NCBI GenBank assembly: GCA_011087645.1
Contig: JAALLF010000005.1
Coordinates: forward strand, 1 to 64,000
DNA: 64,000 bases
Origin: Alphaproteobacteria bacterium
GTDB taxonomy: Bacteria; Pseudomonadota; Alphaproteobacteria; UBA6615
Reading direction: 5' to 3'
This document shows, piece by piece, positions 18,119 through 28,242 of this stretch. A program made the translations under genes and the position numbers. Positions within the stretch are counted from its first letter, which is position 1, and each line of letters starts with the position of its first letter. A model generated the notes under the pieces. It was given only the letters and a program-made list of their open reading frames with translations. It searched no databases and was not told the origin of the DNA.

Positions 18119-19914
18119 TTCGTCGCCCAGAAAGTCTCCAAGCGCACGCCATAGACTGGCACCGTCTCGGGCCGCGACAGTTTTCGCCAATAGGCGATGC
18201 GCTGGCCGGAATCGTGATAGAGCGGCAGCACGTAATAGTTCCACATCAGGATACGGTCGAGGGCGCGCGCCGCCGCCGTTAGGTCTTCGCGGGTGCGTGC
18301 CGCGCCCAGGGCGCTGATCATCGCATCGACCGCGGGATCGGCGACTCCCGCCCAATTACGTCCGCCGGGCTGGTCGGCGGTCAGCGAGCTCCAATAATTT
18401 TGCTGCTCGTTGCCTGGCGACAAGGTTACGCCCCAGAACCCGAAGACCATGTCGAAATCGTAGCTGTCGATCAGGCCCTGGAATTGGGCCGATTCGACCA
18501 GGCGCACCCGAGCCTCGATGCCCAGCCGTTTGAGGTTGCGCGCGTAGGCCAAGGCGATGCGTTCGTTCGATGGTTGGCGCAGGGTGATCTCGAACTGGAA
18601 CGGCGCGCCCTCGGCGGTGTGCAGGACGCCGTCGCGAACTATAAGGCCGGTCTCTTTCAGTAATTTGGCGGCTTGGCGAAGATTGGTGCGGTCGCGCCCG
18701 GTGCCGTCGGTCGCGGCCGGCTGGAAGGGCGGGCCGAAGACCTCCGGCGGCACCTGTCCGCGCAGCGGCTCCAGCAATTTCATCTCGGCCGGCGAGGGCG
18801 GGCCGGCGGGCGCCAAAGATGATTTCGAGAACATGCCGGCGGTTCGCGCATAACCGCTGTGCAGTAGGGCCTGGTTCAGCCATTCGAAATCGAAGGCGAG
18901 GTTTAGGGCCTGGCGCACCCGGCGCTCGGCGAAGAGCGGCCGGCGCAGATTGAAGGCCAGAGCGCGCAGCCCCGACGGGGTGCCGTTCTCGATGGTCTCG
19001 CGCACCGCGCGACCTTCGGTCAGGCCGGGGAAATCGTACTGGGTCGCCCAGCGCGCCGCGTCGCCCTCGCCGCGATAATCGTAATCGCCGGCTTTGAACG
19101 CCTCCAGCGCCACCGAATCGTCGCGGAAATAATCGTAGCGGATGGTGTCTAAATTGAACTGCCCGCGGCTGACCGCGAGATCGCGCGCCCAATAGTCGGG
19201 GTTCCGGCGATAGACGATGGCGCGGCCGGGTTCGACAGAGTCGATCACATAGGGGCCGCTGGCGATCGGCGGGTCGAGGGTGGTTTCGGTGAACGTGCGG
19301 TCTTTCCACCACCGTTCCGACAGGATCGGTAGGAATCCGGCGACCAGCAGCGGCAGTTCCCGGTCGCTATTATCGACGAAGGTAAAACGCACCCTACGCG
19401 GCCCGGTCTGCACAACTTCTTTGGCGCGCGACCAGGTGGCGCGGGCGTTGGGACTGCCGTTTTCCTTCAAGGTGCGCCAGCTGAAGATAACATCGTCGAC
19501 GGTGACCGGGCTGCCGTCGGAGAAACGGGCTTCCGCACGCAGAGTGAATTCGATCCAGCCACGGTCGTCCGCCATTTCGATCGACTCGGCGAGCAGACCG
19601 TAGAGCGAGAAGGGTTCATCGCGGCTGCGCCGGGTCAGGGTTTCGAAAAAATTACCAAACCCATGATGCAGGCCGGCGGCGGGTTTCCCTTTGATGACAT
19701 AGGGGTTGAGCGTGTCGAAGGTGCCGATGGCGTGCAGGCGGAAATCGCCACCCTTGGGCGCATCGGGGTTTACATAATCGAACTGCGCAAAACCGGCAGG
19801 ATATTTGGGGGCGCCATGCATGGAAATCGCGTGGCTCGGCTCGGCCGCGGCGGCGGAGGTGCCACCCAATGCGAGCGCCGTGAGCACCGCGATCGTGGCG
19901 CTGACTTTAAGCAT
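18115..19914 (-). CDS. Periplasmic oligopeptide-type solute-binding protein (YejA-like)
   Basis: ABC-transporter binding protein, family 5, about 599 residues with a Sec signal (ALALGGTSAAAAEPSHA). YPAGFAQFDYVNPDAPKGG near the mature N-terminus and the regions LTRRSRDEPFSLYGLLAESIEM and FTLRAEARFSDGSPVTVDDVIFSW mark the SBP_bac_5 group, closest in layout to YejA. The permease and ATPase genes (yejBEF) are not adjacent, so it is an orphan here. An alternative ATG lies 21 bases further upstream. Confidence 0.85.
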   Translation of the reverse strand: MLKVSATIAVLTALALGGTSAAAAEPSHAISMHGAPKYPAGFAQFDYVNPDAPKGGDFRLHAIGTFDTLNPYVIKGKPAAGLHHGFGNFFETLTRRSRDEPFSLYGLLAESIEMADDRGWIEFTLRAEARFSDGSPVTVDDVIFSWRTLKENGSPNARATWSRAKEVVQTGPRRVRFTFVDNSDRELPLLVAGFLPILSERWWKDRTFTETTLDPPIASGPYVIDSVEPGRAIVYRRNPDYWARDLAVSRGQFNLDTIRYDYFRDDSVALEAFKAGDYDYRGEGDAARWATQYDFPGLTEGRAVRETIENGTPSGLRALAFNLRRPLFAERRVRQALNLAFDFEWLNQALLHSGYARTAGMFSKSSLAPAGPPSPAEMKLLEPLRGQVPPEVFGPPFQPAATDGTGRDRTNLRQAAKLLKETGLIVRDGVLHTAEGAPFQFEITLRQPSNERIALAYARNLKRLGIEARVRLVESAQFQGLIDSYDFDMVFGFWGVTLSPGNEQQNYWSSLTADQPGGRNWAGVADPAVDAMISALGAARTREDLTAAARALDRILMWNYYVLPLYHDSGQRIAYWRKLSRPETVPVYGVRLETFWATN

Positions 19915-19952
19915 CGGTGGAAAATAACTTGCCAATATCTGTTCCTCGCGAT

Positions 19953-19974
19953 TCAGTCAGAACATGTTTACTGA
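19953..19974. promoter_or_regulatory. Lrp/AsnC-like dyad between the binding-protein gene and ald
   Basis: TCAGT (19953-19957) and ACTGA (19970-19974) are inverted, with the palindrome AACATGTT between them. The AT-rich centre flanked by CAG/CTG resembles Lrp-type operators, and ald genes are often under Lrp/AldR control. This is inference from one site; no regulator gene is adjacent. Confidence 0.3.
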
Positions 19975-20083
19975 CAATCGAAGGCGATCCTCCCACATAT
20001 AGGGCGTCGCCAAATGATTCGATACTGTTGGCGGAACGCGCGACACTAAAGTGAACGGCAGGCTAACCGGAGACGAGGCGACA

Positions 20084-21202
20084 ATGCATATCGGCGTTCC
20101 CCGCGAAATTAAGACCCAGGAATACCGCGTCGGGTTGATTCCATCGTCAGTCCGCGAGCTTACCCATCACGGCCACACGGTGACGGCGGAGACCGGCGCC
20201 GGCGCCGGCATCAACTTCACCGACGATGATTATCGCGCGGCTGGGGCTGAAATCGTCGCTGACGCGGCGGCGGTGTTTTCCGTGGCCGACATGATCGTCA
20301 AGGTCAAAGAGCCGCAAGCCTCGGAATTTCCCCTGCTGCGCGAGGGGCAGATCCTGTTCACCTATCTGCATCTCGCCGCCGAACCCGAAGTGACCGAAGC
20401 GCTGATCGCGTCGAAATGCGTCGCCATTTCCTATGAGACCGTGAGCGATATCCATGGCGGCCTGCCGCTACTGTCACCGATGAGCGAAGTCGCCGGTCGC
20501 ATGGCGATTCAAGTCGGCGCCCATTGTCTGGAGAAGGAACGCGGCGGCCGTGGCGTTTTGTTAGGCGGTGTGCCGGGGGTCGAGGCCGCCGATGTGCTGG
20601 TGATCGGTGGCGGGGTTGCCGGCACCAACGCGGCGCGCATGGCCATGGGCATGGAAGCGCGGGTCACCGTGCTCGACCGCTCGCTAGACCGGCTGAAAGA
20701 ACTCGATATGCAGTTCGGCCCGACCCTCAATACGATCTATTCCACGGTCGATGCGGTCGAGCGCTATGTGCTGACTGCCGATCTGGTGGTCGGCGCGGTT
20801 CTGGTGCCCGGCGCGACGGCGCCCAAATTGGTCACCGCGGAGATGGTCAAGACCATGAAGCCCGGGGCGGCGATGGTCGATATTTCGATCGATCAGGGCG
20901 GCTGCTTCGAGACCTCGCGCCCGACCACCCACGACAACCCAACCTTCATCGTCGATGAGGTGGTGCATTATTGCGTCACCAACATGCCCGGCGCGGTGTC
21001 GCGCTCGTCATCGGTGGCGCTGAACAACGCCACTCTGCCCTTCGTGATGGAGTTGGCCGATAAGGGCTATCGCCGGGCGCTGCACGAGGACAAAAATTTT
21101 AGGGCTGGCCTCAACGTCCACCATGGCGCCATCACCCATAGCGCGGTCGCCAAAGCCCTCGGTCTGCCCTATCGCCATCCGGAAGACGCGATATTGCCTT
21201 AG
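20084..21202 (+). CDS. ald: Alanine dehydrogenase
   Basis: NAD-dependent interconversion of L-alanine and pyruvate plus ammonium. The 372 residues start with [23 protein letters not shown], with catalytic lysine and histidine positions intact ([14 protein letters not shown]). The Rossmann motif [20 protein letters not shown] lies near residue 170. I chose the ATG at 20084, which has GAGG 5 bases upstream, over a longer frame from 20051. Confidence 0.95.
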   Translation: MHIGVPREIKTQEYRVGLIPSSVRELTHHGHTVTAETGAGAGINFTDDDYRAAGAEIVADAAAVFSVADMIVKVKEPQASEFPLLREGQILFTYLHLAAEPEVTEALIASKCVAISYETVSDIHGGLPLLSPMSEVAGRMAIQVGAHCLEKERGGRGVLLGGVPGVEAADVLVIGGGVAGTNAARMAMGMEARVTVLDRSLDRLKELDMQFGPTLNTIYSTVDAVERYVLTADLVVGAVLVPGATAPKLVTAEMVKTMKPGAAMVDISIDQGGCFETSRPTTHDNPTFIVDEVVHYCVTNMPGAVSRSSSVALNNATLPFVMELADKGYRRALHEDKNFRAGLNVHHGAITHSAVAKALGLPYRHPEDAILP

Positions 21203-21215
21203 GGTCGGAGCCTCT

Positions 21216-21290
21216 CATGCTTCGACAGGCTCAGCATGAGGCGGTTTGTTTGCGTAAACAAGAACCTCATCCTGAGCTTGTCGAAGGATG
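21216..21290. repeat. REP-like palindromic element between ald and phoB
   Basis: Two 26-base arms, 21216-21241 and 21265-21290, are inverted copies with three mismatches. Each carries the core CTTCGACA(A/G)GCTCA. The loop holds a second perfect stem TTGTTT (21246-21251) / AAACAA (21256-21261). It lies in the gap between the convergent ald and phoB genes and so can act as a hairpin at the 3' end of both transcripts. The core is a dispersed repeat that I recall from many alphaproteobacterial genomes. Confidence 0.7.
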
Positions 21291-21309
21291 TTGGTGGGGC
21301 TCGAAGCGA

Positions 21310-22035
21310 TCAGTCGGCCGGGTCGAGTTCCAAGGCGTATCCGGCCGACCGCACCGTGCGGATGAGGTCGGGTGCGCCGGGCAGGTTCATCGCCTTGCGC
21401 AGCCGGCGGATATGGACGTCGACCGTGCGCGGTTCGATGTCGGCGTCCTGGCCCCATACATGATCGAGCAGTTGTTCGCGGTCGAACACCCGGCCCGGGC
21501 GTTCGAGGAAGAACCGCAGCAGGCGAAATTCGGTCGGCCCCAGATCGATCACCTGGTCGCCGCGGCTGACCCGGTGGCTGGCTAAATCCATGACGATATC
21601 GGCATAGGTCAGCGCATCCTTGTCGAAGGCCGGACGGGTGCGGCGCATCACCGCGCGGACCCGGGCAATGAGTTCGCTGGGCGAAAACGGCTTAACGACA
21701 TAGTCGTCGGCCCCCGATTCCAGGCCTCGAATACGGTCGCCTTCTTCGCCGCGCGCGGTGAGCAGAATAACCGGCAAATCGCGGGTTTGGGGGTTACGGC
21801 GCAGTTGGCGGCAGATCTCGATGCCCGAGACATAAGGCAGCATCCAATCGAGCAGCACCAGGTCCGGTTGGGTTTCAGCGACCGCCAGCATGGCCTCTTC
21901 GCCGTCGCGAGCGATGGTGGTCCGGAATCCGGCCCTCTCCAAATTATAGGTCAGTAATTCGACCAGCGCCGCTTCGTCCTCGACGATCAGCACGTTGGGG
22001 TGCAAGGTCGCGCCGCCATCCGTGGTGTTTGTCAT
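21310..22035 (-). CDS. phoB: Phosphate-regulon response regulator PhoB
   Basis: OmpR-family regulator of 241 residues. The receiver domain has the acidic pair ED near residue 19 and the phosphorylated aspartate in LLDWMLPY (about residue 63), with the conserved lysine in VVKPFSPSELIARV. The winged-helix C-terminus has LLRFFLERPGRVFDREQLLDHVWG and VDVHIRRLRKA. It is last in the phoR-aqp-pstSCAB-phoU-phoB run, 12 bases after phoU. Its predicted targets are the Pho boxes at 27485-27513 and 28271-28290. Confidence 0.97.
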   Translation of the reverse strand: MTNTTDGGATLHPNVLIVEDEAALVELLTYNLERAGFRTTIARDGEEAMLAVAETQPDLVLLDWMLPYVSGIEICRQLRRNPQTRDLPVILLTARGEEGDRIRGLESGADDYVVKPFSPSELIARVRAVMRRTRPAFDKDALTYADIVMDLASHRVSRGDQVIDLGPTEFRLLRFFLERPGRVFDREQLLDHVWGQDADIEPRTVDVHIRRLRKAMNLPGAPDLIRTVRSAGYALELDPAD

Positions 22036-22047
22036 TCGCGCCGTACT

Positions 22048-22764
22048 TTACTCGGGTTCGACAACGGTGACGCTGGCCCGGTCGGTTTTCGGGCGGTCCG
22101 CGTCGAGGATCACCCCTTCGACCTGGTAGTGGATCAGCTCGGCGATATTGGTCGCCAAATCGCCGATGCGCTCGATATTGCGCGCCACGAACAGCAAGTG
22201 GGTGCAGGGCGTGATGTTGCGCGGATCTTCCATCATGTAAGTCAGCAATTCGCGAAACAGGCTGTCGTACATGTCGTCGATTTCGGCGTCGCGCAGCCAA
22301 ACCTCATGCGCCTTTTCGACATCGTTATTGGCAAACGCGTCGAGCACGTCCTTGGTCATTTCGCGCACGATGCGGCCCATGCGCGGTATGGTGAAGAGTG
22401 GCTTCACCGGCGGCATTTGATTCAGCGCGACGGCGCGCTTGGCGACGTTCTTGGCGTAGTCGCCGATCCGCTCGACAATCGGCGCGATTTTCAAGCCGGT
22501 CACGATGTGCCGCAAATCGCCCGCCATGGGTTGGCGCAACGCCAGCAGCCGGATCGCCATCTCGTCGACTTCGGCATGCAACACGTCGATTTTCCGGTCA
22601 TGTTCGATCGCCGATTCGGCCAGGCTGGAATCGCGTTTTTGCAACGCCTCGATGGACTGTTCGAGCTGGGTTTCGGCCAACCCGCCCATGCGGCTTATTA
22701 GGTCGCTGAGGCGGGCAAGTTCTTCGTCGAAGGATTTGACGATATGGCTGTGGTCGGTCGGCAT
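22048..22764 (-). CDS. phoU: Phosphate signalling protein PhoU
   Basis: Links the Pst transporter to the PhoR kinase and keeps the regulon off when phosphate is plentiful. The 238 residues form the two three-helix bundles of PhoU, each with the metal-binding E/DxxxD pattern (for example RIGDYAKNVAKRAV and RIGDLATNIAELIHY). The start is the ATG at 22764 (HIVKSFDEELARLSDLI follows). It is 35 bases after pstB. Confidence 0.97.
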   Translation of the reverse strand: MPTDHSHIVKSFDEELARLSDLISRMGGLAETQLEQSIEALQKRDSSLAESAIEHDRKIDVLHAEVDEMAIRLLALRQPMAGDLRHIVTGLKIAPIVERIGDYAKNVAKRAVALNQMPPVKPLFTIPRMGRIVREMTKDVLDAFANNDVEKAHEVWLRDAEIDDMYDSLFRELLTYMMEDPRNITPCTHLLFVARNIERIGDLATNIAELIHYQVEGVILDADRPKTDRASVTVVEPE

Positions 22765-22799
22765 GGTCTCTATCCCTTGTGGTCCGTTGGGCGCGCGAT

Positions 22800-23657
22800 C
22801 TAGCCGAAGCGGCCGGTAATATAGTCCTGCGTGCGCTGGTCCTCGGGGTTGGTGAAAATATGCTCGGTATCGCCGGCCTCGACCAGGATACCGAGATGGA
22901 AGAACGCGGTGCGCTGGCTGACCCGCGCGGCCTGCTGCATCGAGTGAGTGACGATGACGATGGTGTAATTCTGGCGTAACTCGTCCATCAGTTCTTCGAT
23001 ACGCGCCGTGGCGATCGGATCGAGGGCCGAACAGGGTTCGTCCATCAGGATCACCTCCGGATTGACGGCGATGGCGCGGGCGATACACAGGCGCTGCTGC
23101 TGTCCGCCGGATAGGCTGGTGCCCGGCTGGTCGAGGCGATCCTTGACTTCATCCCACAGGCCGGCGCGGCGCAGGCTGGCCTCGACCAATTCGCCCAATT
23201 CGGCCTTGTTGGCGGTCATGCCATGGATGCGCGGCCCATAGGCGACATTCTCGTAGATCGATTTCGGGAACGGATTGGGTTTTTGAAAGACCATGCCAAC
23301 CCGCGCGCGCAACTGCACCACGTCGACATCGCGGTCGTAGACATCAGTGCCATCGAGCAGGATGGTTCCGGTAACCCGGCAGATATCGATAGTGTCGTTC
23401 ATGCGGTTCAGGCAGCGCAGAAACGTCGACTTGCCGCAGCCCGACGGCCCTATGAGAGCGGTGACCTCGTTCTCGGCGACCTCCAGCGAGACTTTCTCGA
23501 GCGCTTGTTTGTCGCCGTAGAAAACGTCGATATCGGTTGCCGATACTTTGATCGGCGGCGCGCTTTCGGTTGCCGGGGTTTCGATGAGGGTTTGGGTCAT
23601 AGCAGGAGCCGCCGCCTTTTCCGTGAAGGCCGATTGAATAGCTAAGGGCTCAGTCAT
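22800..23657 (-). CDS. pstB: Phosphate ABC transporter ATPase PstB
   Basis: ATPase of the high-affinity Pst phosphate importer, 285 residues. Walker [10 protein letters not shown] near residue 72, signature [15 protein letters not shown] near residue 181, then Walker [14 protein letters not shown]. An N-terminal extension of about 35 residues precedes the ABC core. I keep the ATG at 23657, 1 base after the pstA stop, because AAGGCGG lies upstream; an ATG at 23600 is possible. Confidence 0.97.
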   Translation of the reverse strand: MTEPLAIQSAFTEKAAAPAMTQTLIETPATESAPPIKVSATDIDVFYGDKQALEKVSLEVAENEVTALIGPSGCGKSTFLRCLNRMNDTIDICRVTGTILLDGTDVYDRDVDVVQLRARVGMVFQKPNPFPKSIYENVAYGPRIHGMTANKAELGELVEASLRRAGLWDEVKDRLDQPGTSLSGGQQQRLCIARAIAVNPEVILMDEPCSALDPIATARIEELMDELRQNYTIVIVTHSMQQAARVSQRTAFFHLGILVEAGDTEHIFTNPEDQRTQDYITGRFG

Positions 23658-23658
23658 T

Positions 23659-24963
23659 CTACCACCGCCTTTCGAATTTCTTACGTAAGATTACAGCCGC
23701 CAAATTCATGGCGATCAGGAAGGCCAGCAGCACCAGGATCGCCGCCGAGGTTTTTTCAACGAAGGCGCGCTCGGGGGCATCGGCCCACAGGAACACTTGG
23801 ACCGGCAAAACCGTCGCCGGATCGGTGAAAGTGCGCGGAATATCGACGATAAACGCGACCATGCCGATCATTAGCAGCGGCGCCGTTTCGCCCAGGGCGC
23901 GGGCCATACCGATGATGGTGCCGGTCAATATGCCGGGCATCGCCAGGGGCAAGACGTGATGCGTGATGGCTTGCAGCGGCGAGGCGCCCATCGCCAACGC
24001 CGCTTCGCGGATCGACGGCGGCACCGCGTTTAAGGCCGCCCGGCCGGCGATAATGATAGTCGGCAAGGTCATCAAGGCGAGCACCGTACCGCCGACAACG
24101 GGGGCCGAGCGCGGCAGGCCGAAGAAGTTGAGAAACACCGCCAGACCCAGCAGACCGAAGACGATCGACGGCACCGCGGCCAAATTATTGATGTTCACCT
24201 CGATCAGGTCGGTCCAGCGGTTCTTTGGCGCGAAGGCTTCCAGATAAACCGCCGCCATCACACCTACGGGGAACGATAAAGCGAGCGTGACGATCAGGGT
24301 CAGGAACGAGCCGACAGCGGCGCCCCAGATGCCCGCCTGCTCGGGCTCGCGGCTGTCGCCAGCTGTAAATAATGTGGTGTTGAATGAACGGCGCACCCGA
24401 TCATCGGCGGCGAGGGCATCGAACCAAGTGATCTGATTGTCTTTGACCCGGCGGTCGGCCTCGACCACATCGCGCGGGATCTGGCCTTTGTTGAACGAAT
24501 CGATGTCGGCCGATGATTTCACCCAGATGCGCAGGGTGGTGCCGATGATCGACGGGTTGGCGAGTACCCGGTCGCGCAGGGTCAAATCTGCGCCGCTGCT
24601 GATCAGCCGGTTGAGATCGCGTTTTGTCCGGCGGCCGCTGACATCGGGGAACAGTTCCGTAAGGCCGGCCCGCACAATTTTTCGGTAGTTCGCGCTGGCC
24701 AGGACGTCGGGGTCGCGCGCGCCGGCGGGGTCGATGGTTGCCGGGTCGAGCTCAATATCCAACGCGATTTCAGTCTGTGTAAAGGCGCTGAATCCGGTGC
24801 TGACAATGCTGCCGAGCAGCAGCGCCAAGATGCCAACGGCGAACAGGATGGCGGCGACGCCGTACAGGCGGAAGCGGGCCTCGGCGCGGTAACGCCGGCG
24901 CAGTTGCGCTTCCGACAGATCGGGCTTGCGTTGGGAAACCGGGATGGCGGCGAGATCAGTCAT
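23659..24963 (-). CDS. pstA: Phosphate ABC transporter permease PstA
   Basis: Inner-membrane permease, about 434 residues, longer than the E. coli form because of a roughly 140-residue periplasmic insertion between the first and second membrane segments, as is usual in alphaproteobacteria. The BPD-type motif [26 protein letters not shown] lies near residue 330. I chose the ATG at 24963, which overlaps the pstC stop by 8 bases. Confidence 0.95.
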   Translation of the reverse strand: MTDLAAIPVSQRKPDLSEAQLRRRYRAEARFRLYGVAAILFAVGILALLLGSIVSTGFSAFTQTEIALDIELDPATIDPAGARDPDVLASANYRKIVRAGLTELFPDVSGRRTKRDLNRLISSGADLTLRDRVLANPSIIGTTLRIWVKSSADIDSFNKGQIPRDVVEADRRVKDNQITWFDALAADDRVRRSFNTTLFTAGDSREPEQAGIWGAAVGSFLTLIVTLALSFPVGVMAAVYLEAFAPKNRWTDLIEVNINNLAAVPSIVFGLLGLAVFLNFFGLPRSAPVVGGTVLALMTLPTIIIAGRAALNAVPPSIREAALAMGASPLQAITHHVLPLAMPGILTGTIIGMARALGETAPLLMIGMVAFIVDIPRTFTDPATVLPVQVFLWADAPERAFVEKTSAAILVLLAFLIAMNLAAVILRKKFERRW

Positions 24964-26338
24964 ATTCTTCCCGATAGCGCCGCACAACGACGAGCGCGAT
25001 GATGTTGAGCGCCAAGGTGACCAGGAACAACACCAGCCCCAGGGCGAAGGCGGCCAGGGTCTTGGCGCTGTCGAATTCCTGATCGCCGACGAGAAGCGTG
25101 ACGATCTGGACGGTGACGGTGGTGACTGCCTCGAACGGGTTGGCGGTTAGGTTTGCCGCCAACCCGGCGGCCATGACGACGATCATGGTTTCGCCAATGG
25201 CGCGGCTGACGGCCAACAGGACCGCGCCGACAATGCCATGCAAGGCGGCGGGCAGGACGACTTTGCGCACCGTCTCCGATTGGGTGGCGCCCAGCGCATA
25301 GGCGCCGTCGCGCAACGACTGGGGCACGGCGTTGATGACGTCGTCGGATAGGGACGATACGAATGGGATGATCATAACCCCCATCACCAGACCGGCCGCC
25401 AAGGCGCTTTCCGACGCCACACCGATGCCGAGCGTTTCGCCGAAACCGCGTAAGGCCGGGCCAATCGTCAGGGCGGCGAAGAAACCGTAGACCACGGTGG
25501 GAATGCCGGCGAGGATTTCGAGCAGCGGCTTGACGATAGAGCGCACTGCGGGCGACGCGTATTCGGCCATATAGATCGCCGAGAGCAGCCCGATAGGCAC
25601 GGCGACGATCATCGCGATGACGGTAATCAGCAAAGTGCCGGCGAAAATCGGCACCGCGCCGAAAGTGCCCGAACCGCCGACCTGGTCTTCGCGCAACGCC
25701 GTCTGCGGGCTCCAGTTCAGGCCGAACAAAAATTCAAACGGCGAAACGGTTTGGAAAAAGCGAACCGATTCAAACAACAACGACAGCACAATGCCGACCG
25801 TGGTCAGCACCGCGATCACCGAGGCGATCAATAGGGTCCAGTGAACGACGCTTTCGACCACAGGCCGCGCGCGCAAGTTCGGCTGGATACGCCCGCGCGC
25901 GAAGGCCAGTCCGGCGATGGCGGCGGCCAATCCCAGCACCGCCATCGCGGCGAAGCTGGTGCCGCGCAGATCGTTGTAGCGCTCGGCGGCGGCGAGCACC
26001 GCAGCGTCGGGCGTGCGGCTTGAGATATTGCCGGTGGCGATATTGCGGATGTCGTTGACCAGCAGGCTAAGCTCGCCCGATGGCAGCGCCTGGGCGGCGG
26101 CCGGTAATCCGTTGACCAAGATCGATTCGATGATTTGCGGCTCGAAGGCCAGCCAAAGGATGACGATCAGCAGGGCTGGAAGGCCGCAAAGGAGCGCGAC
26201 ATAGGCGCCATAATAACCGGGCAGCGAATGCAGCTCGCGGGCGTCACCGCCGACTTTGCTCAACACCCGCCGACGGCCGAGCTGATAGGCAAAGACCATG
26301 AACAACAGAAGGATAGCGATGAGAATAAGGGAGTTCAT
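24956..26338 (-). CDS. pstC: Phosphate ABC transporter permease PstC
   Basis: Second permease of the Pst system, 460 residues, with an N-terminal extension carrying two extra hydrophobic segments (residues 1-70). The permease domain has VPIGLLSAIYMAEYAS and the coupling motif DGAYALGATQSETVRKVVLPAALHGIVGAVLLAV. It begins 16 bases after pstS and overlaps pstA. Confidence 0.95.
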   Translation of the reverse strand: MNSLILIAILLLFMVFAYQLGRRRVLSKVGGDARELHSLPGYYGAYVALLCGLPALLIVILWLAFEPQIIESILVNGLPAAAQALPSGELSLLVNDIRNIATGNISSRTPDAAVLAAAERYNDLRGTSFAAMAVLGLAAAIAGLAFARGRIQPNLRARPVVESVVHWTLLIASVIAVLTTVGIVLSLLFESVRFFQTVSPFEFLFGLNWSPQTALREDQVGGSGTFGAVPIFAGTLLITVIAMIVAVPIGLLSAIYMAEYASPAVRSIVKPLLEILAGIPTVVYGFFAALTIGPALRGFGETLGIGVASESALAAGLVMGVMIIPFVSSLSDDVINAVPQSLRDGAYALGATQSETVRKVVLPAALHGIVGAVLLAVSRAIGETMIVVMAAGLAANLTANPFEAVTTVTVQIVTLLVGDQEFDSAKTLAAFALGLVLFLVTLALNIIALVVVRRYREEYD

Positions 26339-26354
26339 GGTCTTCTACCGACAG

Positions 26355-27380
26355 CTACATGGACAGCGATTGCAGTCCGGTCGCCGCCTTTATGGTCGCG
26401 TCGCGATCGGCATCGGATAGGGGGATCAGGCCCTTGTCGAGCAGATAACCGTCCTCACCCCAGGCGTCCTCGCTGGTGAATTCGCTGATGAATTCCTTGA
26501 TACCCGGAATGACGCCGACATGCTGTTGCTTGACGTAGAAGTATAGCGAGCGCGACACGGGGTAATTGCCATCGGCAATCTCCTCGAATTCCGCCGGCAC
26601 GCCGTTTATGTGCGCACCCTTCATCTTGTCGGCGTTTTGGTCGAGAAAGCTAAACCCGAAGATACCAACCGCGTTCGGGTTACTCTCAAGCTTCTGGACG
26701 ATCAAATTGTCGTTCTCGCCGGCTTCGACGAACGCGCCGTCTTCGCGGATGATGTGGCAGGCTTTTTTCTCGAGCCCGAGTTCCTTGGCGCCGGCCACGC
26801 CCTCACAACCGCCTTCCATAGCAATTTCGACGAAAGCATCGCGGGTGCCGCTGGTTGGCGGCGGGCCGAGGACTTCGATCTTTTGTTTCGGCAATGTAGG
26901 GTCGATATCGCTCCACATCTTGTGGGGATTGTCGACCAGCTTGCCGTCGACCGGCACCCTCGCGGCCAGCGCGAGGAAAACCTGGGACAGGGTCAGGTCG
27001 AGATCGGGGCCGGCCTTCGAGCTGCCCAACACGATGCCGTCGAAACCGATTTTGACTTCCGTGATACCGATGCCGTTGGCGGTACATTTGTCGAATTCGG
27101 ATTTCTTGATGCGCCGCGACGAGTTGGTGACATCGGGATGTTCTTCGCCGACACCGGAGCAGAACAGCTTCATGCCGCCGCCCGAGCCGGTACTTTCGAC
27201 CACCGGGGTCTTGAATTTGGTGGTTTTGCCGAACTGCTCGGCGACGCTGGTGGAAAAGGGGAAGACCGTCGACGAGCCGACGATACGGATTTGATCGCGC
27301 GCTTCCGCGGCGCCCCCCATGGTGACGGTTAAGGCGGCGAGGGTGACCGCCGCCGCCAATGTGAATGTCTTTAGGTACAC
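26355..27380 (-). CDS. pstS: Phosphate-binding protein PstS
   Basis: Periplasmic phosphate receptor of the Pst importer, about 341 residues with a Sec signal ending near GGAAEARDQ. The mature start IRIVGSSTVFPFSTSVAEQF and SGGGMKLFCSGVG carry the phosphate-binding loops of the alphaproteobacterial PstS group. I chose the GTG at 27380: AGGAG (27392-27388) lies 7 bases upstream, whereas the longer frame would begin with a TTG before that site. A Pho-box array lies 105 bases upstream. Confidence 0.95.
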   Translation of the reverse strand: MYLKTFTLAAAVTLAALTVTMGGAAEARDQIRIVGSSTVFPFSTSVAEQFGKTTKFKTPVVESTGSGGGMKLFCSGVGEEHPDVTNSSRRIKKSEFDKCTANGIGITEVKIGFDGIVLGSSKAGPDLDLTLSQVFLALAARVPVDGKLVDNPHKMWSDIDPTLPKQKIEVLGPPPTSGTRDAFVEIAMEGGCEGVAGAKELGLEKKACHIIREDGAFVEAGENDNLIVQKLESNPNAVGIFGFSFLDQNADKMKGAHINGVPAEFEEIADGNYPVSRSLYFYVKQQHVGVIPGIKEFISEFTSEDAWGEDGYLLDKGLIPLSDADRDATIKAATGLQSLSM

Positions 27381-27457
27381 GTGGGATCTCCTATTGCCCA
27401 AATTTAGGTTCTTTGCTCAAGCGACAGCTACCGTGTCGCCGCCTAGCAAGCGCGTAG

Positions 27458-27513
27458 AACCTAGGGGAAGCCCACTACCTATTTATGTCAGTTTTGTTGC
27501 GGTTATGTGACAG
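27458..27513 (-). promoter_or_regulatory. Pho box and promoter of pstS
   Basis: Read on the minus strand: CTGTCAC (27513-27507), ATAA, CCGCAAC, AAAA, CTGACAT (27491-27485). The units repeat every 11 bases, matching the PhoB consensus CTGTCAT with 4-base spacers; the middle unit is weak. A -10-like TAGGTT (27463-27458) follows 21 bases later. It starts 15 bases after the aquaporin stop codon. Confidence 0.75.
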
Positions 27514-27527
27514 CCGGGCCGTTACCG

Positions 27528-28202
27528 CTATTTTTTGTCCGCGAGCAGCCACGCTATAAACACAGTTGCGATTACGGCGCCGGCGAGTTGGGCGGCGATG
27601 AACGCCGGCGTATTCAAAAGGGCGATGCCGCTGAAGGTATCGGTAAATGAGCGCGCCAGCGTCACGGCGGGATTGGCGAAAGATGTCGAGGCGGTAAACC
27701 AGTATCCGGCGGAGATGAAGAGCCCGACAGCGTACGGCACAGCGTCCGGCCGCCACCGCAGGGTGCCGATGATCGTGATTATCAGGCCGAATGCTGCGAC
27801 GATTTCGGACAACCATTGCCCGGGGCCGGTGCGGATTTTCGTGGATAGCTGCAACAACGGTTCATCGAACATCAGATGCGCGATGCCGGTGCCAGCCAGG
27901 CCGCCGACGATCTGCACCGCGACATAGGCGAGGGCGAGACCGAGCGGCAATTCGCGTCGCAGGAAAAATGTCAGGGTAACGGCCGGATTAAAGTGAGCGC
28001 CGGATATGGGCCCAAAAACGAATATGATGACAACCAGGATGGCGCCCGTCGCCAGCGTATTGGCGAGCAGGGCGATTGCCTCGTTACCGCCGGCCAGACG
28101 TTCGCCCATGATGCCCGACCCGACGACGGTTGCCAGTAGAAGCATCGTGCCGAGTGCCTCGGCGGCAAGCCGCCGGCGGTTATCGAAATTTTCGGGAGAC
28201 AT
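27528..28202 (-). CDS. MIP-family aquaporin, AqpS-like
   Basis: Membrane channel of 224 residues with six predicted helices and both NPA boxes (SGAHFNPAVTL near residue 70 and TSFANPAVTLARS near residue 174). The segments EALGTMLLLATVVGSGIM and IRTGPGQW resemble the AqpS branch, known from a Sinorhizobium arsenic operon where the channel passes arsenite. It lies between phoR and pstS and is preceded by its own tandem Pho box, so it is probably induced by phosphate starvation. Water, glycerol, arsenite or another small neutral solute are all possible; no arsC or arsR is in the window. Confidence 0.88.
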   Translation of the reverse strand: MSPENFDNRRRLAAEALGTMLLLATVVGSGIMGERLAGGNEAIALLANTLATGAILVVIIFVFGPISGAHFNPAVTLTFFLRRELPLGLALAYVAVQIVGGLAGTGIAHLMFDEPLLQLSTKIRTGPGQWLSEIVAAFGLIITIIGTLRWRPDAVPYAVGLFISAGYWFTASTSFANPAVTLARSFTDTFSGIALLNTPAFIAAQLAGAVIATVFIAWLLADKK

Positions 28203-28242
28203 TTTTGCTACCAGATCACAATGACTTTGGCCGGCCGCCGCA

